From assembly GCA_028711655.1 (NCBI GenBank), contig JAQTRU010000006.1, positions 1 to 42,666 of the forward strand: a stretch of DNA of 42,666 nt, written 5' to 3'. The first letter of the stretch is position 1. The number at the start of each line of letters is the position of its first letter. Below are positions 31,306 to 40,057 of the stretch, piece after piece. The notes under the pieces are model-generated. The model was given only the letters and a program-made list of their open reading frames with translations, was not told the DNA's origin and made no database searches. The translations under genes and the position numbers were made by a program. The DNA comes from Patescibacteria group bacterium. Lineage in GTDB: Bacteria > Patescibacteriota > Patescibacteriia > Patescibacteriales > JAQTRU01.

Positions 31306-31445
31306 AATAAATTCAGAATAAATATTTCTCAAAAAAATTTTCAATTTACAATTTTCAATTTACAATCAATGCTAAATTTTCAATTTTTGAAAATTAGGTA
31401 TTGAAAATTGATTGAAAATTGGTCATTGATAATTGAAAATTAAAA

Positions 31446-32966
31446 ATGTTTTATTTTTCTAAATCTTATATATTTTTGTATTCGTGTATTTCCTCTATTC
31501 TCGGTATTGCCATCGCTTCATTCCTGCCTCTGCCCTGGTTGACACCTGACTTATGGTGGTTTGGAGCAATAATATTTTGTTTGGTAATTTTAATTTTATT
31601 TTTTAAAAATAAAAAAATAATGATAATGGCCCTGCTGGGGCTATTTTTATTTTTGGGGATTTGGCGTTATAGCTTTTCCCTGCCAGCCAACACGCCGGAT
31701 AAAATTTGGTTTTACAACGGGCAGGAGGCGGTGATAACCGGCGTGGTCTGCAATGAGCCGGATATTAGGGAGAAAAATGTGAAATATGAAATTAATGCCT
31801 TATCCGCAGAGACGCAAGATTTTGCGTCTCTACGGGAGATTTCCGGGAAAATTTTGGTCACAACGAATTTATATCCGGCTTTTAGTTATGGCGATGAATT
31901 AAAAATAAAATGCGAGCTCAAAGCGCCGGAAGAATTTAGCGGTTTCGCTTACGATCGGTATTTGGCCCGTTATAACATTTATTCGGTTTGCTACCATCCG
32001 AAGATTGAAAAAATCGGGGGAGGGAAAGGAAATTATTTTTACGGAAAAATTTTTAAATTAAAGGGCAGGCTCCGCGATGTTATTAATTATAGTTTGCCGG
32101 AACCGGAGGCCGGGTTGGCCGGAGCCATAACTCTTGGCTACAAAAAAGGCATTGGCGATTATTGGCAAGAAAAATTTTCCCAAGCCGGCTTAAGCCACAT
32201 CGTTGCCATTTCCGGATTGCACATTAGCATTTTGGCCGCTTTGGTTATGGGTTTTTCCCTGGGAATTGGTTTGCCGCGGCGGAAAGCTTTTTGGCTGGCC
32301 GGTTTATTTCTATTGGTTTATATTTTTTTAATCGGTTTGCCAGCCTCGGCGATGCGGGCCGGTTTAATGGGATTTTTAGTGCTTTGGGCCATGAATCTGG
32401 GTCGGCTCAATAAGTTAACCAATTCTTTGGTGTTAGCCGCAGCCATTTTGCTTTTAATAAATCCGAAACTCCTGCGGGATGATATTGGCTTCCAGCTTTC
32501 TTTTTTGGCGGTCTTGGGCATCGCTTATTTTTTTCCAATTTTTAGAAAATTGGCGGGAGAGAAAAGGGGAGCGGTTAAAATTTTTTTGGATATCGCGGGC
32601 ATCACTCTTTCGGCCCAAGTTTTTACTTTGCCGGTTATCGCTTTTAATTTCGGCCAGGTTTCTTTAATCGCGCCAATCAGCAATTTGCTGGTTCTCTGGG
32701 TTTTGCCATTTTTGTTGTCGGCAATTCTGACCGGCTTGGCCTTGGGCCTAATTTGGCCGAGTTTGAGTTGGCTGTTTTTCTTCCCAGCTTTTTTAGCGCT
32801 AAAATATATTATGGCAGTGGCTGATTGGCTCACTCGGTTGCCTTTGTCTTATTGGGAAATTGATTATTTGCGGTGGGGTTGGGCCGGGGCGTATTATTTG
32901 TTCGTTATTTACCTAATAATATTTGCTCGTCGTTATAATCAGAGCGCTAAGACTAATTTTAGTTAG
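31446..32966 (+). CDS. comEC: ComEC/Rec2-type DNA-uptake channel protein
   Basis: 506 residues, polytopic membrane protein. The N-terminal part (TM helices and a DUF4131-like OB region, residues about 1-200) is followed by the ComEC/Rec2 competence domain: GYKKGIGDYWQEKFSQAGLS, HIVAISGLHISILAALVMG, PASAMRAGLMGFLVLWA, NPKLLRDDIGFQLSFLAVLG. About ten hydrophobic helices are visible. The C-terminal metallo-beta-lactamase-like nuclease domain of longer ComECs is absent; the protein stops after the last helix with ARRYNQSAKTNF. ComEC moves single-stranded DNA through the inner membrane. CPR bacteria commonly carry it, and it fits nucleotide scavenging. No other competence gene is adjacent. Confidence 0.92.
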   Translation: MFYFSKSYIFLYSCISSILGIAIASFLPLPWLTPDLWWFGAIIFCLVILILFFKNKKIMIMALLGLFLFLGIWRYSFSLPANTPDKIWFYNGQEAVITGVVCNEPDIREKNVKYEINALSAETQDFASLREISGKILVTTNLYPAFSYGDELKIKCELKAPEEFSGFAYDRYLARYNIYSVCYHPKIEKIGGGKGNYFYGKIFKLKGRLRDVINYSLPEPEAGLAGAITLGYKKGIGDYWQEKFSQAGLSHIVAISGLHISILAALVMGFSLGIGLPRRKAFWLAGLFLLVYIFLIGLPASAMRAGLMGFLVLWAMNLGRLNKLTNSLVLAAAILLLINPKLLRDDIGFQLSFLAVLGIAYFFPIFRKLAGEKRGAVKIFLDIAGITLSAQVFTLPVIAFNFGQVSLIAPISNLLVLWVLPFLLSAILTGLALGLIWPSLSWLFFFPAFLALKYIMAVADWLTRLPLSYWEIDYLRWGWAGAYYLFVIYLIIFARRYNQSAKTNFS

Positions 32967-32997
32967 AAAGTTATAAAGTCCATAAAGTTGAAAGTTT

Positions 32998-33342
32998 ATG
33001 AAAATACAAAGATTTGAGGATATTATTGCCTGGCAGAAGGCCGGAAAGCTGACTTTAGAAATATATAGCATTTTTAACAGTTGTTCTGATTTTTCATTTC
33101 TTAATCAAATAAGAAGAGCAGTTATCTCCATAATGAATAATATTGCCGAAGGTTTTGAAAGAAATACCAATAAAGAATTCAGGAATTTTTTATTTATCGC
33201 CAAGGGCTCATGCGCCGAAGCAAGGTCAATGTTATATCTTGGTTATAGGCTAAATTACATTAATGAAAAACAATTTAATAAATTATCTTTCTCAGTAATA
33301 GAGATTTCAAAATTGCTGTCTGGCTTGATAAAAACTTTATAA
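32998..33342 (+). CDS. Four-helix-bundle (23S rRNA IVS / S23-like) protein
   Basis: 114 residues, intact: QRFEDIIAWQKAGKLTLEIY at the start (the family's 'W-Q-K-A' first helix), INNIAEGF-like IMNNIAEGFERNTNKEFRNF, SCAEARSMLYLGYRLNYI and a complete last helix ISKLLSGLIKTL. Proteins of this family are found inside 23S rRNA intervening sequences and as free-standing genes; the molecular role is unclear. It is bracketed by AAGTTATAAAGT words before and their complements after (ACTTTATAAACTTTATAACT), between comEC and acylphosphatase. Confidence 0.85.
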   Translation: MKIQRFEDIIAWQKAGKLTLEIYSIFNSCSDFSFLNQIRRAVISIMNNIAEGFERNTNKEFRNFLFIAKGSCAEARSMLYLGYRLNYINEKQFNKLSFSVIEISKLLSGLIKTL

Positions 33343-33373
33343 CTTTTTACTTTATAAACTTTATAACTTAGTT

Positions 33374-33643
33374 ATGAAGCATTTGAATATTAAAATTCAC
33401 GGGCAGGTGCAGGGAGTTAGTTTCCGATATTATTCCCAAGAAAAGGCTAAAGAATTGAATTTGGCCGGTTTTGCGCGCAATGAAGCGGACGGCGGAGTTT
33501 ATATTGAGGCCGAAGGCGAGGAGGAAGAATTAAAAAAATTTTTAAAGTGGTGCCAAAAAGGCCCTTCTTGGGCCAGAGTGGAAAATACGGAAGCGGAGGA
33601 GGGGAAGATTAAAAATTATAAAGAGTTTGAAATTAGATTTTAA
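33374..33643 (+). CDS. acyP: Acylphosphatase
   Basis: 89 residues, the usual size. GQVQGVSFRYYSQEKA carries the phosphate-binding loop and catalytic Arg18; the catalytic Asn36 is in GFARNEADGGVYIEAEGEEE. The C-terminus ends KEFEIRF as in the family. It hydrolyses acyl phosphates such as carbamoyl or acetyl phosphate. Confidence 0.95.
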   Translation: MKHLNIKIHGQVQGVSFRYYSQEKAKELNLAGFARNEADGGVYIEAEGEEEELKKFLKWCQKGPSWARVENTEAEEGKIKNYKEFEIRF

Positions 33644-33732
33644 CTATAAATAGTAGCGCTGGTTGCCGCTGGTCGCCAGTCTCCGCGCTGGCGACATACC
33701 TTTGAAAGTTTGCGTTATTAGGGCTGGCAAAC

Positions 33733-33774
33733 AAAAAACCACCCCGCTCTTCGCGAAGAGCGGGGTGGTTTTTT
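33733..33774. terminator. Bidirectional terminator between acyP and rpmB
   Basis: AAAAAACCACCCCGCTCTTC and its perfect complement GAAGAGCGGGGTGGTTTTTT form a 21-bp stem with almost no loop, with A- and T-runs on both sides. It serves the converging acyP (+) and rpmB (-) transcripts. Confidence 0.92.
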
Positions 33775-33784
33775 GTTTTATCGT

Positions 33785-33961
33785 CTACTTTTTATTTTTC
33801 GCCATAGTTCTTATGCAGGCGGTGCAGACTTTCATTTTTTTGCCGTCAATTCTTTTGCTTTGCAAATTTATATGCTGCCTTTTGATGGTTTTAATATTAG
33901 AGTGGGAACGGCTGGCGCCTTTGGTAGAACCGCGGCCGCAAACATCGCATTTTTTAGCCAT
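33785..33961 (-). CDS. rpmB: 50S ribosomal protein L28
   Basis: On the minus strand the sequence reads MAKKCDVCGRGSTKGASRSH, NIKTIKRQHINLQSKRIDGK and KVCTACIRTMAKNKK, 58 residues. Two CxxC pairs (C5/C8, C45/C48) make the zinc form of L28. KCDVCG...SHSNIKTKR is the family signature. It is the only gene on the minus strand in this window. A + strand frame over the same region (33663-33974) is a shadow. Confidence 0.96.
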   Translation of the reverse strand: MAKKCDVCGRGSTKGASRSHSNIKTIKRQHINLQSKRIDGKKMKVCTACIRTMAKNKK

Positions 33962-34054
33962 AAGTTTGGAATGAATAATGTAAAATGAATAATGAATAAT
34001 AAAATGCTATCATGTTTTGGAAAAAAGAGCAAGCTGTGGTAAGATATAATAATC

Positions 34055-34170
34055 AATAACCAAGAAACAATAATCAAGCAATAACCAATTACTAAATTCC
34101 AATAACCAAATTTTGATTATTGATTATTGAAGTTTGTTTGATTATTGGAGATTGGTTATTGGAATTTAAT
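34055..34170. repeat. Intergenic inverted words (AATCAATAACCAA family)
   Basis: AATAATCAATAACCAAG and CCAATTACTAAATTCCAATA words on the left, and ATTGATTATTGAAG, GGTTATTGGAATTT words on the right, form a long imperfect inverted repeat between divergent rpmB and the protease gene. A TATAAT (34045-34050) lies just upstream. No gene. Confidence 0.6.
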
Positions 34171-34175
34171 ATTTT

Positions 34176-34859
34176 ATGTTAATAATATTTCTTTCTATAT
34201 TTGCTTTAATTATTTCCGCAGTTTTTCATGAATATGCCCATGGCTGGGCAGCTTATAAGCTGGGGGATCCGACCGCCAAAGATTTGGGCAGGCTTACTTT
34301 AAACCCCCTCGCCCATTTGGATATTTTTGGTTCGGTAATTTTGCCCCTGCTTTTGGTTTTTTCCAGATCCCCCGTTTTTATAGCCTGGGCCAAACCGGTG
34401 CCCTTTAACCCTTATAACTTGAGAGACCAAAAGTATGGAGAGTTAAAAGTGGCCATAAGCGGACCGGGGATGAATTTTCTTCTGGCTATATTCTTCGGCC
34501 TCTTGGCAAGGTTTATCGCGCCGGCGCAGCTGAAGCAAGAATTGGTTATAAATTTTCTGGGAGGGAACTATGAGGCGCTATTGGGCCAGGTCCAAGGCTC
34601 TTTAATTAACAGCATTTTCGTTTTGTCGGCAATTTTTTGCTTTGTCAATTTGATTCTGATGGTCTTTAATTTGGTGCCGATCCCCCCCCTGGACGGGTCA
34701 AAGATATTGTCCGCCTTCTTGAATTATGATTTAAGAGAAAAGTTCCTTAGATTAGAACCTTATGGCATTATCATCATATTAGTCTTACTGATGATGGGAT
34801 TATTAAGTTTTGTAAGCTTAACGGTTCTTCGGTTATTTATAGCCATAATAGGCATTTAG
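34176..34859 (+). CDS. Site-2 protease family (M50) membrane metalloprotease
   Basis: 227 residues, about six TM helices. The zinc-binding HEYAH motif is at H18-E19-x-x-H22 in the first helix, followed by GWAAYKLGDPTAKDLGRLTLNP, which is typical of the short M50 'site-2 protease' family. A second motif, NLVPIPPLDGSKIL (Asp about residue 172), supplies the third zinc ligand. There is no PDZ domain. Such proteins cleave TM segments, often of anti-sigma factors; the substrate here is unknown. No partner sigma/anti-sigma pair is nearby. Confidence 0.93.
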   Translation: MLIIFLSIFALIISAVFHEYAHGWAAYKLGDPTAKDLGRLTLNPLAHLDIFGSVILPLLLVFSRSPVFIAWAKPVPFNPYNLRDQKYGELKVAISGPGMNFLLAIFFGLLARFIAPAQLKQELVINFLGGNYEALLGQVQGSLINSIFVLSAIFCFVNLILMVFNLVPIPPLDGSKILSAFLNYDLREKFLRLEPYGIIIILVLLMMGLLSFVSLTVLRLFIAIIGI

Positions 34860-34934
34860 GTGTTTTTTTCTTGTTTTTTTGTTTTTTTGAAGTTCTCTTG
34901 ACTTATTTTTGGGATTTTGCTAAATTTAAGTAGT

Positions 34935-35135
34935 AAAATAACAAGCAAAATAATAAAATAATAAAATAATATAAAAAGAAGGTTATTTTTTTGGCGTTTT
35001 TATATTTTTTATATTATTTTTTTATTTTATTTTTATCCCGCCACTTTATTATCCCGCCTACATTAAAATTTTCATAGGTGGCGGTGACGGGATCCCGCCT
35101 GCCCCGCTTCTGCGGCGGCTTAAGCGGTGATATTA
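34935..35135. repeat. Inverted words and GC-rich palindrome before rpsL
   Basis: AAATAATAAAATAATATAAA words and their complements (about 34935-35030), then a palindrome with GGCGGTGACGGGATCCCGCC (about 35079-35098) and CTTCTGCGGCGGCTTAAGCGG. No gene in 34860-35147. Confidence 0.55.
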
Positions 35136-35147
35136 TTTTAATTAGAT

Positions 35148-35567
35148 ATGCCGACAATAAATCAATTACTCCGCAAGGGGAGGAAAAAAATCGGAAAAAG
35201 AAAGAAAACCTTGGCTTTGCATACCAATCTTGACACACTGCACCGGCGAAGGAAGGAATTGCCCAAAGGATCGCCTTTTAAACAGGGGGTATGTTTAAAA
35301 GTGACAACCACCACTCCGAAAAAGCCGAATTCAGCTCTGCGCAAAATTGCCCGCGTCCGCCTTTCCAATGGCATGGAAGTAACGGCTTATATTCCCGGCG
35401 AGGGCCATAATTTGCAAGAGCACTCCATAGTTTTAATTAAGGGCGGAAAAACAAAAGATTTGCCGGGTGTTCGCTATAAGATTATCAGAGGAGTTTATGA
35501 TACGCAGGGGGTGGAAGGCAGAAAACAGTCAAGAAGTTTGTACGGGGCGAAAGGAGAAAAAAAATAA
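35148..35567 (+). CDS. rpsL: 30S ribosomal protein S12
   Basis: 139 residues. [20 protein letters not shown] at the start; the decoding-loop motif [19 protein letters not shown] and [15 protein letters not shown] are intact. The Lys residues whose change gives streptomycin resistance are in their wild-type form (TPKKPNS; LPGVRYK). First gene of the str cluster. Confidence 0.97.
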   Translation: MPTINQLLRKGRKKIGKRKKTLALHTNLDTLHRRRKELPKGSPFKQGVCLKVTTTTPKKPNSALRKIARVRLSNGMEVTAYIPGEGHNLQEHSIVLIKGGKTKDLPGVRYKIIRGVYDTQGVEGRKQSRSLYGAKGEKK

Positions 35568-35747
35568 AGATTACAAATTACAAATCTATTACAAATTTAC
35601 AAATACTAAATAATAAGTTAAAAATAATATTCGTAATTTGTAATTATAAACAAGCTATATCTAGAATTATTATTTAATGAAAAAATAATAAATTTAATAA
35701 ATATAATTCGAATTCGTAAATTTGTAAAGAATTCGTAATTCGTAACT

Positions 35748-36215
35748 ATGCGAGGAAAACCAGCGCCAAGAAGAGATATAGATGGCGATGCCAAATATAA
35801 CGACAAAAATGTCGCCAAATTCATGAATTACATTATGGAGGGCGGCAAAAAAACCGCAGCCGAGAAAATCGTTTACGGTTGTTTTGATTTTATAAAAGAA
35901 AAAACAAAGCAAGATCCGAGGCATGTTTTTAATAAAGCCTTGAAAAGGGTTTCGCCAATAGTGGAAATTCGCGGCAAGAGAGTCGGCGGAGCCAATTATC
36001 AGGTGCCTTTCCAGGTCAGAGGCGACCGTCGTTTTGCTTTGGGTTGCCGCTGGCTGATTGAAGCGGCCAAGGCGCGCAAAGGCAAACCCATGGCGGAAAA
36101 ATTAGCGGCCGAGATTTTGGAAGCTTCCGAGGGCGAAGGCGCGGCCGTAAAGAAACGGGAGATGGTCCACAGGATGGCCGAAGCCAACAAGGCATTCGCG
36201 CATTTCTCCCGCTAG
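35748..36215 (+). CDS. rpsG: 30S ribosomal protein S7
   Basis: 155 residues. MRGKPAPRRD, VAKFMNYIMEGGKKTAAEKI, GGANYQVPFQVRGDRRFALG, EANKAFAHFSR at the end. Normal length. The upstream gap has the TTACAAATTACAAAT words and their complement right before the ATG. The TAG is followed three bases later by a decamer array. Confidence 0.97.
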   Translation: MRGKPAPRRDIDGDAKYNDKNVAKFMNYIMEGGKKTAAEKIVYGCFDFIKEKTKQDPRHVFNKALKRVSPIVEIRGKRVGGANYQVPFQVRGDRRFALGCRWLIEAAKARKGKPMAEKLAAEILEASEGEGAAVKKREMVHRMAEANKAFAHFSR

Positions 36216-36217
36216 AC

Positions 36218-36257
36218 GCGGACTCGCGCGGACTGATATGGACTTATGCGGAACTAA
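36218..36257 (+). repeat. Decamer tandem array (GCGGACTNNN) after rpsG
   Basis: GCGGACTCGC, GCGGACTGAT, ATGGACTTAT and GCGGAACTAA in 10-nt register, starting right after the rpsG stop codon. An ATT trinucleotide run (about 36264-36281) and a hairpin (TTCTACC...GGTAGAA enclosing CCCGCTAAAGCGGG) follow. Confidence 0.85.
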
Positions 36258-36343
36258 AATAGAAATTATTATTATTATTATTCTACCAGACTTCAGTCGG
36301 AGTTAAAAGCCCGCTAAAGCGGGGTAGAAAGGAAATAAAATAT

Positions 36344-36976
36344 ATGAAAAAGTTATTTATTTTTACAATTTTAATAGTAAGCTTGGTTTTAAGCGGCTGC
36401 ATCAGGCAGGTTGTTAAAGAAACTCCGGATGAATCAGGCGCCCAATTAGCCAATCCGGCTTCGCAGTATTGCCTTGAGCAGGGCGGGGAGCTGGAAATCA
36501 GGGAAAATGCCGACGGGCAGTACGGAGTCTGCAAATTTAGCGACGGCTCCGAATGCGAAGAATGGGCGTTTTTCAGAAAGGAATGCCAGCCCGGGGATAA
36601 AGGCGAGGACACCTCGGATGGTTCGCAACAGATAAATTCAGTATTAGGCAACGACAAGATCAAGGTTTTTAATATAGAAGACGGGCAAACAGTTTATAGC
36701 CCTCTTGCTGTTTTTGGAAAAGCGTCAGCTGAAAAAGACGTTTTGACGGTTGAATTGCGAAACAACAACCATGAAACCCTTGTTAAAGAAACGGTTAAAA
36801 TTTACAATTCCGGGCAAACCGGAGAAATGGGCGATTATGTAATCAATAAGTTGAATTTTGAATTTAATAATACCAAAGAAGGTTTTGTCGCGGTTTATGA
36901 AGAAGGCGCGGATGGCTCGGAATTGAATCTAGTGGAAATACCGGTGAAGTTCGACGATTCAGATATTTCAAATTAA
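36344..36976 (+). CDS. Lipoprotein with DUF333 and Gmad2-like domains
   Basis: 210 residues. A lipoprotein signal peptide with lipobox VLSGC (Cys about residue 19). The DUF333 block NPASQYCLEQGGELEIREN...GVCKFSDGSECEEWAFFR (about residues 37-80) is followed by a linker and an Ig-like Gmad2-type domain (about 105-205: VFNIEDGQTVYSPLAVFGKA, then VKIYNSGQTGEMGDYVI). It is probably anchored on the outer face of the cytoplasmic membrane. Function is unknown. It is unusual inside the str operon, between rpsG and fusA, and is preceded by its own GGAAATAAAAT leader and a structured hairpin rather than being coupled. Confidence 0.8.
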   Translation: MKKLFIFTILIVSLVLSGCIRQVVKETPDESGAQLANPASQYCLEQGGELEIRENADGQYGVCKFSDGSECEEWAFFRKECQPGDKGEDTSDGSQQINSVLGNDKIKVFNIEDGQTVYSPLAVFGKASAEKDVLTVELRNNNHETLVKETVKIYNSGQTGEMGDYVINKLNFEFNNTKEGFVAVYEEGADGSELNLVEIPVKFDDSDISN

Positions 36977-37039
36977 TAGTTTTAAAATTATAGAATTAGA
37001 AATTAATTAAAAATTACAAAATTAAAAATTTAATAACTT

Positions 37040-39118
37040 ATGCCCAGAGATTATTCTCTAGATAAAATACGAAATATCGGCATTGCCGCCCATATTGACG
37101 CCGGGAAAACCACGTTTACGGAACGGGTTCTTTTTTATACCGGCAAAAAGCATAAGATAGGAGAAACTCATGACGGCGCGGCCGACATGGACTGGATGGA
37201 CCAGGAAAAAGAAAGGGGCATAACCATTACTTCCGCGGCCACGACTTGTTTTTGGAAAGGTAATAAAATAAATATAATTGATACGCCCGGCCACGTTGAT
37301 TTTACGGTGGAAGTGGAAAGGTCTATGCGGGTTCTGGACGGGGCCGTAGCGGTTTTTGACGGTTCCCAGGGCGTAGAGCCGCAATCGGAAACAGTTTGGA
37401 GGCAGGCGGATAAATACAAAGTTCCGCGTCTCTGTTTTATCAATAAGATGGATAAAATGGGCGCGGATTTTTATATGAGTCTTGATTCCATTAAGGTAAG
37501 ATTGAATCCGAAAGCGGTGGCCATTCAACTTCCGATCGGCGCCGAAGAAAGCATCCGGGGCGTGATTGATTTAATTAGCCAGAAGGCCTATGAATTTAAG
37601 GGAGTTCACGGGGAACAAGTGGTTGAGATTCCCATTCCGGAAGAAATAAAAGCGCAGGTGGAAAAATACAGAAGTGAAATGGCGGAAAGAATTGTGGAAT
37701 GCGATGACAAAATAACGGAAAAATATTTAAACGGAGAAGAAATCAGCCAGGAAGAGCTTAAGGAAGCTTTGAGAAAAGGGGTAATCTCCAATTCTATCTA
37801 TCCGGTTATGTGCGGGAGCGCTTTAAAAAATATGGGCGTTCAATTGGTTCTTGAAGCGGTTAATGATTATTTGCCTTCCCCCTTGGATGTGCCGGAAATT
37901 AAGGGCATGGATGTGCGCGATGAAAGCAAGGAAATGCCGGTAAAGGCGGATGACAACGAATCTTTTGCCGGATTAGCCTTTAAAATAGCCACTGACCCGT
38001 TTGTGGGCCGGTTGTGTTTTGTCCGGGTTTATAGGGGAGTTTTGGAGGCCGGTTCTTATATTTTAAATTCTTCTACCGGCAGTAAGGAACGGGTGGGCCG
38101 TCTGGTAAGAATGCATGCCAATCATCGGGAGGAAATAAAGGAAGTTTATGCCGGAGACATTGCCGCTGTTATCGGATTAAAAAATACCACTACCGGCAAT
38201 ACCCTTTGCGACGAGAGCCATCCTTTGTTGCTTGAATCCATTGTTTTCCCGGAACCGGTTATAAAAATAGCGGTTGAGCCAAAAACCAAAGCTGACCAGG
38301 AAAAAATGGGGGCGGCTTTGAAGAGGTTAGCGGAAGAAGACCCGACTTTCCGGGTGGAAACCGACGAAGAAACAAACCAAACCTTGATTTCCGGCATGGG
38401 CGAGCTGCACCTTGACATTATTGTTGATCGGATGAAAAGGGAATTCAACGTTGAAGCTAACGTGGGCGCGCCCCAGGTTTCTTATCGCGAGACAATTAAG
38501 GAAACGGCCGAGGCTCAGGGCAAATATATAAAACAGTCCGGCGGACGCGGCCAATACGGCGATTGCTGGTTGCGAGTTGAACCGCAGCCGGAAGGAGTTG
38601 GATTTGAATTTGTTGATGAAGTGAAAGGAGGAGTGATTCCGAGGGAATTTATTCCGGCCATAGGCAAAGGGGTGAAAGAAGCTATGGATCAGGGAGTGGT
38701 CGCCGGTTACCCGATGGTTAACATAAAAGTTACGGTTTATGACGGTAGTTTCCACGAAGTTGATTCTTCGGAAGCGGCTTTCAAGATGGCGGGAATTTTC
38801 GCCTTCAAAGAAGCTTGCCGCAAAGCCAAACCGGTATTGCTTGAACCGATTATGAAAGTGGAAGTGGTAACGCCCGAAGAATATATGGGTAATATTGTCG
38901 GCGACCTTAATTCCAAACGCGGCCAGATTGACCAGCTTACGGAAAGAGGCACGGCTAAAGTGATTATGGCCAAAGTGCCTTTGGCGGAAATGTTCGGTTA
39001 TGCCACCACTTTGCGTTCCTCTAGCCAGGGCCGGGCCAGTTATACGATGGAATTTTTCCGCTATTCCGAAGTGCCGGGCAATATTGTTGAAACCATAACC
39101 AGCCGCAGCCAGAGATAA
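37040..39118 (+). CDS. fusA: Elongation factor G
   Basis: Ribosome-translocating GTPase, 692 residues, complete. G1 [19 protein letters not shown], switch region with [12 protein letters not shown]3 DTPGHVDF, G4 NKMD, domain II and the domain IV/V signatures ([32 protein letters not shown]). The C-terminus reads TSRSQR. Standard position after rpsG apart from the inserted lipoprotein gene. A large minus-strand frame (38327-39124) is a shadow. Confidence 0.98.
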   Translation: MPRDYSLDKIRNIGIAAHIDAGKTTFTERVLFYTGKKHKIGETHDGAADMDWMDQEKERGITITSAATTCFWKGNKINIIDTPGHVDFTVEVERSMRVLDGAVAVFDGSQGVEPQSETVWRQADKYKVPRLCFINKMDKMGADFYMSLDSIKVRLNPKAVAIQLPIGAEESIRGVIDLISQKAYEFKGVHGEQVVEIPIPEEIKAQVEKYRSEMAERIVECDDKITEKYLNGEEISQEELKEALRKGVISNSIYPVMCGSALKNMGVQLVLEAVNDYLPSPLDVPEIKGMDVRDESKEMPVKADDNESFAGLAFKIATDPFVGRLCFVRVYRGVLEAGSYILNSSTGSKERVGRLVRMHANHREEIKEVYAGDIAAVIGLKNTTTGNTLCDESHPLLLESIVFPEPVIKIAVEPKTKADQEKMGAALKRLAEEDPTFRVETDEETNQTLISGMGELHLDIIVDRMKREFNVEANVGAPQVSYRETIKETAEAQGKYIKQSGGRGQYGDCWLRVEPQPEGVGFEFVDEVKGGVIPREFIPAIGKGVKEAMDQGVVAGYPMVNIKVTVYDGSFHEVDSSEAAFKMAGIFAFKEACRKAKPVLLEPIMKVEVVTPEEYMGNIVGDLNSKRGQIDQLTERGTAKVIMAKVPLAEMFGYATTLRSSSQGRASYTMEFFRYSEVPGNIVETITSRSQR

Positions 39119-39120
39119 TT

Positions 39121-39269
39121 CCAAATAAAGTTAAAATTAAAATTACCAGATGTTTTAAACTATTGTTTAGAGTTTTGAATTTTGAACATTTAGATTTATT
39201 CAGGATTTAGGATTTTGAAATTAGGATTTAAATAGTTGTATTGACCTTTAGCTAAAATTAGGATAAGAT
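39121..39269 (+). promoter_or_regulatory. Repeat spacer and possible promoter after fusA
   Basis: The spacer carries AATTACCAG...TTAGGATTT words like those at 2695-2882. At its end TTGACC (39241-39246), 17 nt, TAAGAT (39264-39269) could start transcription of the next gene and tuf. The -10 matches only four of six positions. Confidence 0.45.
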
Positions 39270-39308
39270 TAAGACCAGGTTAATATAAAGTAAAATAATA
39301 TTAATACC

Positions 39309-39860
39309 ATGCTTAATCAATTGCAAAAAGCCATTAATTTAGCAAAAATTACCGGCGATAAAATAATTGTGATTGACAGCGCCAAACCGGACAGCGTTTT
39401 TGTGATAATGGGGTTGGAAGAATACGAAAAATTTGTTTTGGGCCAGAACGAGTTGAGAAACTTGACAGAAGATGAACTACTTGATAGAATAAATCGTGAT
39501 ATAGCCATTTGGAAAAGTGAGAATGACGAGAGGTCCGAAGGGGATAAGGAATTTCCAAGGGGAGAGAGAAGAGGGGAAAGAAGAAAGGAAATGTCCCCAT
39601 ACTTCCGGAGGGATCTGGGGGATTTGGAGAGCGAAGACGACGAAGAAATTGATTTTGATGAGAGCGAAGAGGATATGTATTATTACGAAGAACCTTTTGG
39701 CGGGATGGAAGATGATGGGCCGGCGGAAGACGATTTTCATATTTCCGGCAAAAGTATGGAGGAGATAGATGAGGATAAAAATAAGTTCGGCAACAACTGG
39801 GAAATACCTCCTGATATAAAAAGTAGCGCGGAAGAAGTTGTAAAAGATGTTCCTTTTTAA
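39309..39860 (+). CDS. Acidic protein of unknown function with a Phd-like N-terminus
   Basis: 183 residues, not recognised beyond its N-terminus. Residues 1-48 (KIIVIDSAKPDSVFVIMGLE followed by EYEKFV) have the strand-strand-helix pattern seen in Phd/YefM-type antitoxin N-termini (...VLMSLEEYE), but the rest does not look like a toxin-binding tail. Residues about 95-165 are extremely acidic (ESEDDEEIDFDESEEDMYYY). It lies directly upstream of tuf, with a spacer of inverted words. The same small acidic gene next to tuf may be a lineage trait; I cannot confirm this here. A DNA- or basic-protein-binding role is only a guess. Confidence 0.6.
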   Translation: MLNQLQKAINLAKITGDKIIVIDSAKPDSVFVIMGLEEYEKFVLGQNELRNLTEDELLDRINRDIAIWKSENDERSEGDKEFPRGERRGERRKEMSPYFRRDLGDLESEDDEEIDFDESEEDMYYYEEPFGGMEDDGPAEDDFHISGKSMEEIDEDKNKFGNNWEIPPDIKSSAEEVVKDVPF

Positions 39861-40057
39861 ATAATAAAATAATAAAATAATAAAATAATTTTCGGCGCTT
39901 TGGATGCCTGTTGTCCTGTCAGATAAAATAGATTTTTATATTATTTTATTTTTATATTATTTTATTATTTAACTAAATAATTAACAAATGACGGCTGGTT
40001 CTCTGCTTTAGAGCGGAGAGGTAACCCCTTCCTAAGGGGGCCGCAAACAAAAAAACC
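39861..40057. repeat. Inverted words and hairpins before tuf
   Basis: AATAATAAAATAATAAAAT words follow the stop, and TTTTATATTATTTTATTTT, TATTTTATTATTTA complements precede the tuf leader. Two small hairpins follow (CTCTGCTTTAGAGCGGAG about 40001-40018, CCCCTTCCTAAGGGGG about 40025-40040) just before the ATG. No gene. Confidence 0.6.

Noticed and set aside
33663-33974. 103-residue + strand frame rich in Leu and Phe
   Set aside because: It is the antisense of rpmB, which is clearly L28 with both zinc pairs, and it runs through the bidirectional terminator.
38327-39124. 265-residue minus-strand open frame across fusA
   Set aside because: It lies wholly inside EF-G, has no recognisable domain, and follows from fusA codon usage. 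The same applies to the minus-strand frame at 25462-26115 inside the giant gene.
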